Part shown: positions 1 to 6,887 of the stretch, in pieces | Layout: each line of letters starts with the position of its first letter | How positions within the stretch are numbered: the first letter of the stretch is position 1 | DNA from: Mycolicibacterium peregrinum | GTDB lineage: Bacteria; Actinomycetota; Actinomycetes; Mycobacteriales; Mycobacteriaceae | Direction: 5' to 3' | DNA: 64,000 bases | Assembly (NCBI RefSeq): GCF_001665785.1 | Contig: NZ_LZSO01000042.1 | Location: 1 to 64,000, forward strand | The notes under the pieces: model-generated | Databases searched by the model: none | Seen by the model: the letters and a program-made list of their open reading frames with translations, nothing else | Told to the model about the DNA's origin: nothing | Translations under genes and position numbers: made by a program

Positions 1-45
1 GCCTGGGCACACCGCCAAACCATCACCCACACCCAAGCAGCTTGA
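1..45 (+). CDS. C-terminal tail of a possible gene entering from the left
   Basis: Frame 1 is open from the first base and stops with TGA at 43-45, giving a 14-residue tail ending THTQAA. This could be the end of a gene that starts outside the window, but the stretch is too short to test for coding character or to identify. The hairpin repeat at 67-108 begins 21 bases after the stop, which would suit a gene end. Confidence 0.3.
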   Translation, partial: AWAHRQTITHTQAA

Positions 46-66
46 CAACTTACAACCCTGGGATGT

Positions 67-108
67 CTGGAGTGGCTCTCGACTTCGACAGTCGCTCCAG
101 CGTGACAA
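67..108. repeat. 42-bp hairpin repeat, left copy
   Basis: This 42-bp segment, beginning ctggagtggc and ending cagcgtgacaa, matches 1279-1320 at 37 of 42 positions in the same orientation. Its ends (ctggag / ctccag) are inverted repeats. The two copies bracket the DUF559-like gene at 179-1024. They look like a REP-type dispersed intergenic element. Confidence 0.7.
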
Positions 109-142
109 TGGACAGGATCGGTTTCGCCAAGCCGCCCGCTTT

Positions 143-158
143 GTCACTCCAGAGTGAC
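143..158. repeat. Short perfect palindrome of the same repeat family
   Basis: GTCACTC and GAGTGAC form seven-base arms separated by two bases (ca). The core GTCACTCCAG resembles the larger hairpin elements at 67-108, 1190-1237 and 1276-1320. It sits just beyond the stop codon of the DUF559-like gene at 179. Confidence 0.6.
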
Positions 159-178
159 TGCGGGCCTCCATGGTTGCG

Positions 179-1024
179 CTAGCGTGACATTCGTTGTGCC
201 CGAGCGGCGATAACCCGACGCAGGATATTTTCTTCACGTTCGCCCGCGGAGATGCGGACGTTGATCCACCCTTGCCGTTGTATCCGCTCGGCCCTTCTGA
301 GATCCCAGCCGTACCGCCAGCTGCTGGATCGGTGTTCCTCACCGTCGTACTCCGCCGCGACTTTGATGTCCTCCCAACCCATGTCGAGATACGCGAATGG
401 GTCGCCGGGGCCGTCGAGAACCGGGATCTGGGTCTGTGGTCGAGGCAACCCTCCGTCAATGAGGATCAGCCGCAGCCAGCTTTCCTTTGGGGACTGTGCG
501 CCGCCATCCATCAGGTCCAAGGCGGTGCGGGCGCGCTGAATGCCCCGACGCCGCGCGTATCGCTGTGTCAACAGCTCGACGTCGGCAGCGTTGAGGTCGG
601 TCGCGCGGGCAAGCGCATCGAGTGTTGCTACCGCTTCGTCCCGGGGATACCAGCAGCCGATGTCGAGTGCGGTGCGCGCCAATGAGGTGACTGGGACGCC
701 CTCGAACCGGACTATCTCATCGTCTTCGATCGCTTCGGTTCGAATCCGCAGTCCCGCAAGCGGATTACGGTTGGAGTGGATCAGTTCAAGCGGCGACTTC
801 GGATCGACCCATTTTGCACCGTGCACGGCTGCCGCCGAAATTCCGGCCACGATGCCGCGCTGCCGGGACCAGAGCCAAGCGGCCTGCGCCCGAATGAGTG
901 GTGTCAGTTCGGTGCCTGGGCTGACGTAGACATCCCGGAACACTCTCGTGTAGCGCGTGCGTAGTGCGCTCTTGCGCAGTTCGCCGTTGGCAACGGCCTT
1001 ACTGCCGACGAATGGTTCCCCCAT
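179..1024 (-). CDS. DUF559 / AbiEi-like protein with a Vsr-like nuclease fold
   Basis: A 281-residue protein of a type common in mycobacteria. The N-terminal half has a short helical region and a GISAAAVHG segment typical of AbiEi-like (type IV antitoxin-like) proteins. The C-terminal part has a Vsr/DUF559-like core: LDMGW, then AEYDGEEHR (about residues 228-236), then a basic helix and a strand ending in NVRIS, as in PD-(D/E)xK nucleases. The ATG at 1022-1024 is the only obvious start. No toxin partner such as AbiEii lies next to it, so it appears solitary. Biological role is unknown. Hairpin repeats on both sides suggest an insertable or repeat-decorated locus. Confidence 0.6.
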   Translation of the reverse strand: MGEPFVGSKAVANGELRKSALRTRYTRVFRDVYVSPGTELTPLIRAQAAWLWSRQRGIVAGISAAAVHGAKWVDPKSPLELIHSNRNPLAGLRIRTEAIEDDEIVRFEGVPVTSLARTALDIGCWYPRDEAVATLDALARATDLNAADVELLTQRYARRRGIQRARTALDLMDGGAQSPKESWLRLILIDGGLPRPQTQIPVLDGPGDPFAYLDMGWEDIKVAAEYDGEEHRSSSWRYGWDLRRAERIQRQGWINVRISAGEREENILRRVIAARAQRMSR

Positions 1025-1189
1025 GGCGAGAAAGTGTGCAGCGCAATGGCATATCCGTCACATCAGTTATCCACAAGCGTTGGAGTGACACTCGTTGTCC
1101 ACAGCTGCTCTGGGGTGACAGATGACGGCGATGCGCGGCTGTGGTAACGGGCAATGCAAAGCCGAAGCCGGCCCCTGCGAGGTTCGCAC

Positions 1190-1237
1190 TGTCACGCCAG
1201 AGTGGCTGCCAGCGCCCACAGCCACTCCAGCGTGACA
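1190..1237. repeat. REP-like hairpin, 19-base arms
   Basis: Arms at 1190-1208 (tgtcacgccagagtggctg) and 1219-1237 pair at 17 of 19 positions around a 10-base loop. The arm motif is the same as in the 1276-1320 hairpin: TGTCACGC, then GAGTGGC. Confidence 0.7.
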
Positions 1238-1275
1238 AGGGGATGGGCTGCCGACGGCAACAGTCGCCCAATGCA

Positions 1276-1320
1276 ACGCTGGAGTGGCCGTCGAGTTCGA
1301 CAGCCACTCCAGCGTGACAA
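1276..1320. repeat. REP-like hairpin, perfect 13-base arms; right copy of the 42-bp repeat
   Basis: Arms acgctggagtggc (1276-1288) and gccactccagcgt (1303-1315) are perfectly complementary around a 14-base loop. Bases 1279-1320 form a direct repeat of 67-108 (37 of 42 identical). It lies about 30 bases beyond the hsd4B stop codon, so it may also act as a transcription terminator for that leftward gene, although no T-run follows. Confidence 0.7.
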
Positions 1321-1350
1321 AGCGGGTGAGCGGGAAAAGCGAGAAGAAAG

Positions 1351-2211
1351 CTACGCCGGAACGAGCTCCACGCCGGACAGCACGACGGCGTTGTCCCGCG
1401 ACGGTGCGGTGAGCACGCCGATGAACTTGCCGTCTTCCTTCCAGATGTTGGCCTGCAGCGTCTCGCCGGGGATCACGACGCCGGCGAACCGGGCACCGTA
1501 AGAAGCCACCTGAGACACGTCGCCGTCGAGCAGGTTGTCGACGATGGCCTTGCAGCCGATGCCGTACGTGCACAGCCCGTGCAGGATCGGCCGTTCGAAG
1601 CCCGCCGCCGCAGCGAAGGCCGGGTCCGAGTGCAGCGGATTGCGGTCACCGCACAGCCGGTACAGCAGAGCCTGCTGCGGCAGCGTCGGCAACGAGATCT
1701 CGATATCCGGTGCGCGATCGGGCAGCTCGGCCGAGGTGGCCGGACCACGCTCGCCGCCGAAACCGCCCTCACCGCGGGCGAAGATCGACCTCTTGGTGGT
1801 CCACAGGACCTTTCCGGACTCATCGGTCACCGTGGATTCGCTGACGATGACGGCGGCCTTGCCCTTGTCCCAGATCTCGGTGAAGCGCTGCACCGACTTC
1901 GCGGTGCCGCTGGTCGGGATCGGGCCGGGCACGCTGACAGCCTCGCTGGCGTGCAGCACCTTCGACAGCTCGATGTCGATGCCGGGGAACTGCACCTTGG
2001 GCGGCTCGGTCATGTGGAAGCTGACCGCGACGTTGCCGAACGTCGGCAGCACCTGCGGGGTGTCGTCGACGAGGTAGCGCAGCTCGCGTGAGCTCATCGG
2101 GTCGGCACCGGCGCCGAGGCCCAGGTGGTACAGCTGGATGTCGCTGCTGGTCCAGGAGAACTCGATGGGTTCCAGCTCGGCGCCAAGCGCCTTGTCGAGA
2201 TCGATCGGCAT
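1351..2211 (-). CDS. hsd4B: 2-enoyl-CoA hydratase of steroid side-chain degradation
   Basis: A 286-residue MaoC-like double-hotdog hydratase, the same length as I recall for M. tuberculosis Hsd4B (Rv3538). It hydrates enoyl-CoA intermediates during beta-oxidation of the cholesterol side chain in the cytoplasm. The C-terminal hotdog carries the catalytic motif D189-R-N-P-L-H194 followed by SDP and HG; the N-terminal hotdog lacks this motif, as is usual. The ATG directly follows the kstD stop with no spacer (TAG then ATG), so the genes are translationally coupled and co-transcribed from the KstR-controlled promoter upstream of kstD. The order hsd4B-kstD diverging from hsaE-hsaG-hsaF matches the M. 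tuberculosis arrangement and supports the assignment. Confidence 0.88.
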   Translation of the reverse strand: MPIDLDKALGAELEPIEFSWTSSDIQLYHLGLGAGADPMSSRELRYLVDDTPQVLPTFGNVAVSFHMTEPPKVQFPGIDIELSKVLHASEAVSVPGPIPTSGTAKSVQRFTEIWDKGKAAVIVSESTVTDESGKVLWTTKRSIFARGEGGFGGERGPATSAELPDRAPDIEISLPTLPQQALLYRLCGDRNPLHSDPAFAAAAGFERPILHGLCTYGIGCKAIVDNLLDGDVSQVASYGARFAGVVIPGETLQANIWKEDGKFIGVLTAPSRDNAVVLSGVELVPA

Positions 2212-3891
2212 CTACTTCTTCCCTGCAATGTCGAGTGCTGCGAGGTAACCCCAGGTCATGGCGGGACCGATGGTGCCGCCGGGGCCCGGGTAGGTGTGAC
2301 CCATCACCGGTGAGCTGACGTTACCCGCGGCGTAGAGACCCTCGATGACCGAGTCGTCGTCCCGCAGCGCGCGTCCCTGCAGATCGGTGCGGATGCCGCC
2401 CTTGGTGCCCAGGTCGCCCGGCACCATCTTGGCCGCGTAGTACGGACCGTGCTTGATCTCGCCGAGGTTCGGGTTGGGCTTGTTGGTCGGATCGCCGTAG
2501 TAGCGGTCGTAGGCGCTGTCGCCGCGGTGGAAGTCCTCGTCGACACCGGACCGGGCGAAGCCGTTGAACCGGTCGATGGTTGCGGCGAACGCGTCGGCGG
2601 GCAGACCGGTCTTGGCGGCCAGTTCCTCGAGGGTGTCGGCCTTGACGATGACGCCGGATTCCAGCCACTTCTTCGGAATGCGTTGTCCGGGCTGCAGACC
2701 CGCGAAGATGAAGCGGTCGCGGTACTGCTGGTCGAAGATCAGCCAGGCCGGGATGTTCTCGCCCGGTCCTGGGCCCTGGCCGTACTCGCCGCCGTACATG
2801 TGGTGGCAGGCCTCGACGTAGGGCATCGACTCGTTCATGAACCGCTTGCCGGCCATGTTGACGATGATCGACCCGGGGGAGTTGCGCTCGGACAGTGCGA
2901 ACCACGGCGAGTCGGTCAGCGGGACCGTCGGGCCCCACCACGAGTCCTCCATGAATTCGAGTGCAGCGCCCTGCTTTTCGGCGGCCAGGATGCCGTCGCC
3001 GGTGTTGGCTACCGCGCCCACGGTCCACTCGGTGGTGATCGGTGCGCGCTGGTACTTCACCCGCATCTGCTCGTTGTGCTCGAATCCGCCGGAGCCCAGG
3101 ATCACGCCGCGGCGCGCCCGGATCAGTTGCGGTTCAGCGGAACTGTCGCGGGGGTCGACAACGTAGATACCGCGGACGACGCCGTCCTCGACGTACAGAT
3201 CGGTCAGGGCGGTGTTCAGCTGGACCGGGACACCGGCCTGCTGCAGGCCGATGCGCAGCGGCGCGATGAGCGCGCGGCCCATACCGACCAGGTTCTTGCC
3301 GGTGGCGTTGGCCCAGACGGAGCGGACGCCGACCTTGATACTGCGCAGCACGCCGCGGGGATGACGCTTGAGCTGGTTGAGCCGGACGTAGTCCTGCTGC
3401 ATGACCACCATGTTCATCGGCACCTTGCCATACGGCGGCTCCAGGCCCTTCTCGTCAACCCCGAGCTTCTTGGCGTTGAACGGCTTGGGTTCCACCGAGC
3501 GGCCGGTGGGCTTGCCGCCGGGCGTCTCGGGGTAGTAGTCGGAGTATCCGGGCACCCAGCACAGCTTCAGGGGCGAGTGCTTGAGGACGAACGACAGCAT
3601 CTCCGGCGACCGGTCGAGGTAGGTGTCGATCTTCTCCGCGGGCACCACGTCACCGATGATTTTGTGCAGGTAGGTACGGGCGGCCTCGGGGGTGTCTTTC
3701 ACGCCGTCGCGTTTGAGAATCTCGTTGTTCGGGATCCAGACCCCACCACCTGACCGCGCAGTGGAACCTCCATAGTGTGGCGCCTTCTCTACGACTACTG
3801 TCGAGAGGCCCTGATGGGCAGCGGTGAGGGCGGCGACCATGCCGGCAGCGCCGCTGCCGACCACGACAACGTCGTACTCCTGTCCAGTCAT
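2212..3891 (-). CDS. kstD: 3-ketosteroid delta-1-dehydrogenase
   Basis: An FAD enzyme that introduces the 1,2 double bond in ring A of 3-ketosteroids, the step leading to ring opening in cholesterol catabolism. The N-terminus has the FAD dinucleotide-binding motif VVVGSGAAGM, then GGSTARSGGGVW. Near the C-terminus AAGNVSSPVMG and YPGPGGTIG match the KstD family. The open frame extends to 3960, but homology begins at MTGQEYD (residue 24 of that frame), so I place the start at 3889-3891, giving 559 residues. No ribosome binding site precedes this ATG. A KstR operator at 3893-3906 and a TATAAC element sit directly upstream, suggesting a leaderless message. Confidence 0.9.
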   Translation of the reverse strand: MTGQEYDVVVVGSGAAGMVAALTAAHQGLSTVVVEKAPHYGGSTARSGGGVWIPNNEILKRDGVKDTPEAARTYLHKIIGDVVPAEKIDTYLDRSPEMLSFVLKHSPLKLCWVPGYSDYYPETPGGKPTGRSVEPKPFNAKKLGVDEKGLEPPYGKVPMNMVVMQQDYVRLNQLKRHPRGVLRSIKVGVRSVWANATGKNLVGMGRALIAPLRIGLQQAGVPVQLNTALTDLYVEDGVVRGIYVVDPRDSSAEPQLIRARRGVILGSGGFEHNEQMRVKYQRAPITTEWTVGAVANTGDGILAAEKQGAALEFMEDSWWGPTVPLTDSPWFALSERNSPGSIIVNMAGKRFMNESMPYVEACHHMYGGEYGQGPGPGENIPAWLIFDQQYRDRFIFAGLQPGQRIPKKWLESGVIVKADTLEELAAKTGLPADAFAATIDRFNGFARSGVDEDFHRGDSAYDRYYGDPTNKPNPNLGEIKHGPYYAAKMVPGDLGTKGGIRTDLQGRALRDDDSVIEGLYAAGNVSSPVMGHTYPGPGGTIGPAMTWGYLAALDIAGKK

Positions 3892-3892
3892 G

Positions 3893-3906
3893 TAGAACAC
3901 GTTATA
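3893..3906. promoter_or_regulatory. KstR operator between kstD and hsaE
   Basis: TAGAACACGTTATA fits the published KstR consensus TnnAACnnGTTnnA at every fixed position. KstR is the TetR-type repressor of mycobacterial cholesterol genes. The site is one base upstream of the kstD start and overlaps possible -10 elements for both directions (TATAAC leftward; TAGAAT at 3905-3910 rightward). One bound repressor could therefore silence both operons. Confidence 0.85.
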
Positions 3907-3964
3907 GAATTGACCGGCAATCCAACAACCGCCCCGGTCAAAGAAGTGAGGGGAATTCACCAGA

Positions 3965-4750
3965 ATGCTTAGTGACGAGGTACGCGTTCAGCTGGCGGCC
4001 GATCTGGCCCAGGCCGAGCGCAGCCGGGTCCCGATGACTCCGTTGACCGACGGCCACCCCGACATCGATGTGGTTGATGCCTACGAGATCCAGCTGATCA
4101 ACATCCGTCAGCGGGTCGCCGAGGGCGCCCGGATCGTGGGTCACAAGGTCGGACTGTCCAGCAAGGCGATGCAGGACATGATGGGTGTCGACGAGCCCGA
4201 CTACGGCCACCTCCTCGACGAGATGCAGCTTTTCGAGGACCGGCCGGTCACATCGTCCAACTATCTCTACCCGCGAGTCGAGGTTGAGCTCGCGTTCATT
4301 CTGGCCGGCGATCTGCCGGGGGCCGGTTGCACCGAGGAAGACGTGCTCGCCGCCACCGCCGCGGTCGCCCCGGCGATCGAGCTGATCGACACCCGCATCA
4401 CCAACTGGCAGATCAAGTTGTGCGACACCATCGCCGACAACGCCTCCAGTGCCGGATGGGTGCTCGGGGAAGCGCGGGTCTCGCCCAAGGACATCGACAT
4501 CTGCAATATCGACGCGGTGTTGACCAACCACGGCAAGGTCGTGGCGGAGGGACGCAGCGATGCGGTGCTGGGAAATCCGGTCACCGCGGTGGCCTGGTTG
4601 GCCCGCAAGGTGGAGAGCTTCGGGGTGCGCCTGAAGGCCGGTGACATCGTGTTGCCGGGCTCGTGCACGCGTGCGATAGATGCACCTCCGGGCAGCGATT
4701 TCGTCGCTGACTTCGCCGGGTTAGGTTCAGTGCATCTTTCTTTCGAATGA
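3965..4750 (+). CDS. hsaE: 2-hydroxypenta-2,4-dienoate hydratase
   Basis: A 261-residue protein of the MhpD/DmpE (fumarylacetoacetase-fold) family. It adds water to 2-hydroxy-dienoates released from the opened steroid A ring, forming 4-hydroxy-2-oxo acids for HsaF. Family features include GHKVGLSSKAMQ (about residues 60-71), the acidic PRVEVELAF segment (about 103-111) and GSDFVADFAGLGSV near the end. A GTGAGGGGAA ribosome site lies upstream of the ATG at 3965. It is the first gene of the hsaE-hsaG-hsaF operon, 23 bases before hsaG, and is read from the KstR-controlled divergent promoter. Confidence 0.9.
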   Translation: MLSDEVRVQLAADLAQAERSRVPMTPLTDGHPDIDVVDAYEIQLINIRQRVAEGARIVGHKVGLSSKAMQDMMGVDEPDYGHLLDEMQLFEDRPVTSSNYLYPRVEVELAFILAGDLPGAGCTEEDVLAATAAVAPAIELIDTRITNWQIKLCDTIADNASSAGWVLGEARVSPKDIDICNIDAVLTNHGKVVAEGRSDAVLGNPVTAVAWLARKVESFGVRLKAGDIVLPGSCTRAIDAPPGSDFVADFAGLGSVHLSFE

Positions 4751-4773
4751 TGTTTCGAGGATAGGGAGCCGAT

Positions 4774-5715
4774 ATGGCTGAAAAGGCATCAGTTGCCATT
4801 GTCGGGTCGGGCAATATCAGCACCGACCTGCTGTACAAGTTGCTGCGGTCGGAGTGGCTCGAGCCGCGCTGGATGATCGGTATCGATCCGCAGTCCGAAG
4901 GTCTGGCACGTGCCCGGAAGCTGGGCCTGGAGACCTCGCACGAGGGCGTCGATTGGCTGCTCGCCCAGAGCGAGAAGCCGGACCTGGTGTTCGAGGCGAC
5001 CAGCGCCTACGTGCACCGCGATGCGGCCCCGCGCTATGCCGAGGCCGGCATCCGCGCCATCGACCTGACCCCGGCGGCCGTCGGCCCCGGCGTGATCCCG
5101 CCGGCCAACCTGCGCGCGCACCTCGATGCGCCGAACGTCAACATGGTCACCTGCGGTGGCCAGGCCACCATCCCGATGGTGTACGCGGTGAGTCGTGCCG
5201 TTGAGGCACAGGGAGGCGTGCCTTACGCCGAGATCGTCGCGTCGGTGTCGTCGGCCTCGGCCGGTCCGGGCACCCGCGCCAACATCGACGAGTTCACCAA
5301 GACCACCAGCGCCGGCGTGCGCGACATCGGTGGGGCCCGCAACGGCAAGGCGATCATCATCCTCAATCCGGCCGAGCCGCCGATGATCATGCGCGACACG
5401 ATCTTCTGCGCGATCCCCGAGGATGCCGACCATGCCGCGATCACGCAGTCGATCAAGGATGTGGTGGCCGAGGTGCAGACGTACGTGCCGGGCTACCGCC
5501 TGCTCAACGAACCGCAGTTTGACGAGCCGTCGGTGGTCAACGGTGGAAACCACCTGGTCACCGTGTTCGTGGAAGTGGAGGGTGCAGGCGACTACTTGCC
5601 GCCCTACGCTGGAAATCTGGACATCATGACCGCGGCGGCGACCAAGGTCGGCGAGGAAATCGCCAGAGAAATGGCTGGAGCAAGCCTGTCCGCTTCGTCT
5701 GGAGGCCAAGCATGA
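4774..5715 (+). CDS. hsaG: Acylating acetaldehyde/propanal dehydrogenase
   Basis: A 313-residue CoA-acylating aldehyde dehydrogenase of the DmpF/BphJ family. It oxidises the aldehyde made by the aldolase HsaF to acyl-CoA using NAD+, with the aldehyde channelled between the two subunits. It has an N-terminal Rossmann motif VGSGNIS, catalytic C127 in MVTCGGQATIP and SSASAGPGTRANIDEFT in the catalytic domain. An AGGGAG ribosome site lies upstream of the ATG. The stop overlaps the hsaF start by four bases (ATGA), matching the obligate aldolase-dehydrogenase complex. Confidence 0.92.
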   Translation: MAEKASVAIVGSGNISTDLLYKLLRSEWLEPRWMIGIDPQSEGLARARKLGLETSHEGVDWLLAQSEKPDLVFEATSAYVHRDAAPRYAEAGIRAIDLTPAAVGPGVIPPANLRAHLDAPNVNMVTCGGQATIPMVYAVSRAVEAQGGVPYAEIVASVSSASAGPGTRANIDEFTKTTSAGVRDIGGARNGKAIIILNPAEPPMIMRDTIFCAIPEDADHAAITQSIKDVVAEVQTYVPGYRLLNEPQFDEPSVVNGGNHLVTVFVEVEGAGDYLPPYAGNLDIMTAAATKVGEEIAREMAGASLSASSGGQA

Positions 5716-6764
5716 GCGACATTTTCTTCAATTCCGCCTGGGACGTCCGGATGACCGATACGTCACTGCGTGACGGGTCCCATCACAAGCGGCACCAGTT
5801 CACCAAGGACGAGGTCGGCGCGATCGTCGCCGCCCTGGATGCCGCCGGTGTGCCGGTCATCGAGGTGACCCACGGTGACGGGCTGGGCGGGTCCAGCTTC
5901 AACTACGGGTTCTCCAAGACCCCGGAGCAGGAGCTGATCAAGCTGGCCGCCGAGACGGCCAAGGAAGCCAAGATCGCCTTCCTGATGCTGCCCGGTGTGG
6001 GCACGAAGGAAGACATCAAGGAAGCGCAGAACAACGGCGGCTCGATCTGCCGCATCGCGACCCACTGCACCGAGGCCGACGTGTCGATCCAGCACTTCGG
6101 GCTCGCCCGTGAGCTGGGCCTTGAGACCGTCGGGTTCTTGATGATGAGCCACACCATTTCCCCGGAGAAGCTGGCCAAGCAGGCCCGCATCATGGCCGAC
6201 GCCGGCTGCCAGTGCGTCTATGTCGTGGACTCCGCGGGCGCGCTGGTGCTCGAAGGTGTCGCCGACCGGGTGTCGGCTCTGGTTGCCGAACTCGGTAACG
6301 ATGCGCAGGTCGGTTTTCACGGCCACGAGAACCTCGGCCTCGGCGTGGCCAATTCGGTCGAGGCGGTGCGCGCGGGTGCCAAGCAGATCGACGGCTCGTG
6401 CCGTCGGTTCGGCGCAGGTGCGGGCAACGCGCCGGTCGAGGCGCTGGTCGGCGTGTTCGACAAGATCGGCGTCAAGACCGGCATCGACTTCTTCGACATC
6501 GCCGATGCCGCCGAAGAGGTCGTCGCCCCGGCGATGCCGGCCGAGTGCCTGCTGGACCGCAACGCGCTGGTGATGGGTTACGCGGGGGTGTACTCCAGCT
6601 TCCTGAAGCACGCGGTGCGCCAGGGCGAGCGCTACGGGGTTCCCGCCCACGAGCTGCTGCTGCGCGTCGGCCAGCGCAAGCTGATCGGTGGTCAGGAAGA
6701 CCAGCTGATCGACATCGCGCTGGAAATCAAGCGCGAGCAGGAAGCTGCTGCCGCCAAGGCCTGA
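5712..6764 (+). CDS. hsaF: 4-hydroxy-2-oxovalerate/oxohexanoate aldolase
   Basis: A 350-residue metal-dependent pyruvate aldolase of the DmpG/BphI family. It cleaves 4-hydroxy-2-oxo acids from the steroid A ring into pyruvate and an aldehyde passed to HsaG. TSLRDGSH holds R20, metal ligand D21 and H24. GFHGHENLG carries the two metal histidines H203 and H205. The TIM-barrel domain is followed by a C-terminal communication domain with YSSFLKHA. It is the last gene of the operon, closed by the hairpin at 6784-6815. Confidence 0.93.
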   Translation: MSDIFFNSAWDVRMTDTSLRDGSHHKRHQFTKDEVGAIVAALDAAGVPVIEVTHGDGLGGSSFNYGFSKTPEQELIKLAAETAKEAKIAFLMLPGVGTKEDIKEAQNNGGSICRIATHCTEADVSIQHFGLARELGLETVGFLMMSHTISPEKLAKQARIMADAGCQCVYVVDSAGALVLEGVADRVSALVAELGNDAQVGFHGHENLGLGVANSVEAVRAGAKQIDGSCRRFGAGAGNAPVEALVGVFDKIGVKTGIDFFDIADAAEEVVAPAMPAECLLDRNALVMGYAGVYSSFLKHAVRQGERYGVPAHELLLRVGQRKLIGGQEDQLIDIALEIKREQEAAAAKA

Positions 6765-6783
6765 TTCGTCAGAAACACCGCAG

Positions 6784-6822
6784 CGCTGGGCCTTCCGGGA
6801 TCGGAGGGCCCAGCGTGCTTTG
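6784..6822 (+). terminator. Hairpin terminator after hsaF
   Basis: CGCTGGGCCTTCCG and CGGAGGGCCCAGCG form a 14-base stem (one G-U pair in RNA) around a four-base loop, at 6784-6815, followed by a weak T-rich tail (tgcttt). It lies 20 bases after the hsaF stop and fits an intrinsic terminator of the short-tail type common in mycobacteria. Confidence 0.75.
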
Positions 6823-6887
6823 TGGACCGGTTTTCGATCATCCCGGCGCGGTCCAGCGCTGTCGGTTGAGCCAGGCAGTATTGAGCC

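Larger units (their letters stand above)
1025..1350. other. Intergenic stretch with hairpin repeats
   Basis: No convincing gene is seen between the DUF559-like gene and the end of hsd4B. The stretch holds two large hairpins (1190-1237, 1276-1320) and scattered half-copies of the same motif, such as ggagtgacac near 1083. The short open frames here have poor coding character. Confidence 0.6.

Noticed and set aside
3892..3960. Upstream start for kstD at 3960
   Set aside because: The added 23 residues have no family similarity, and the extension would run through the KstR operator and promoter.
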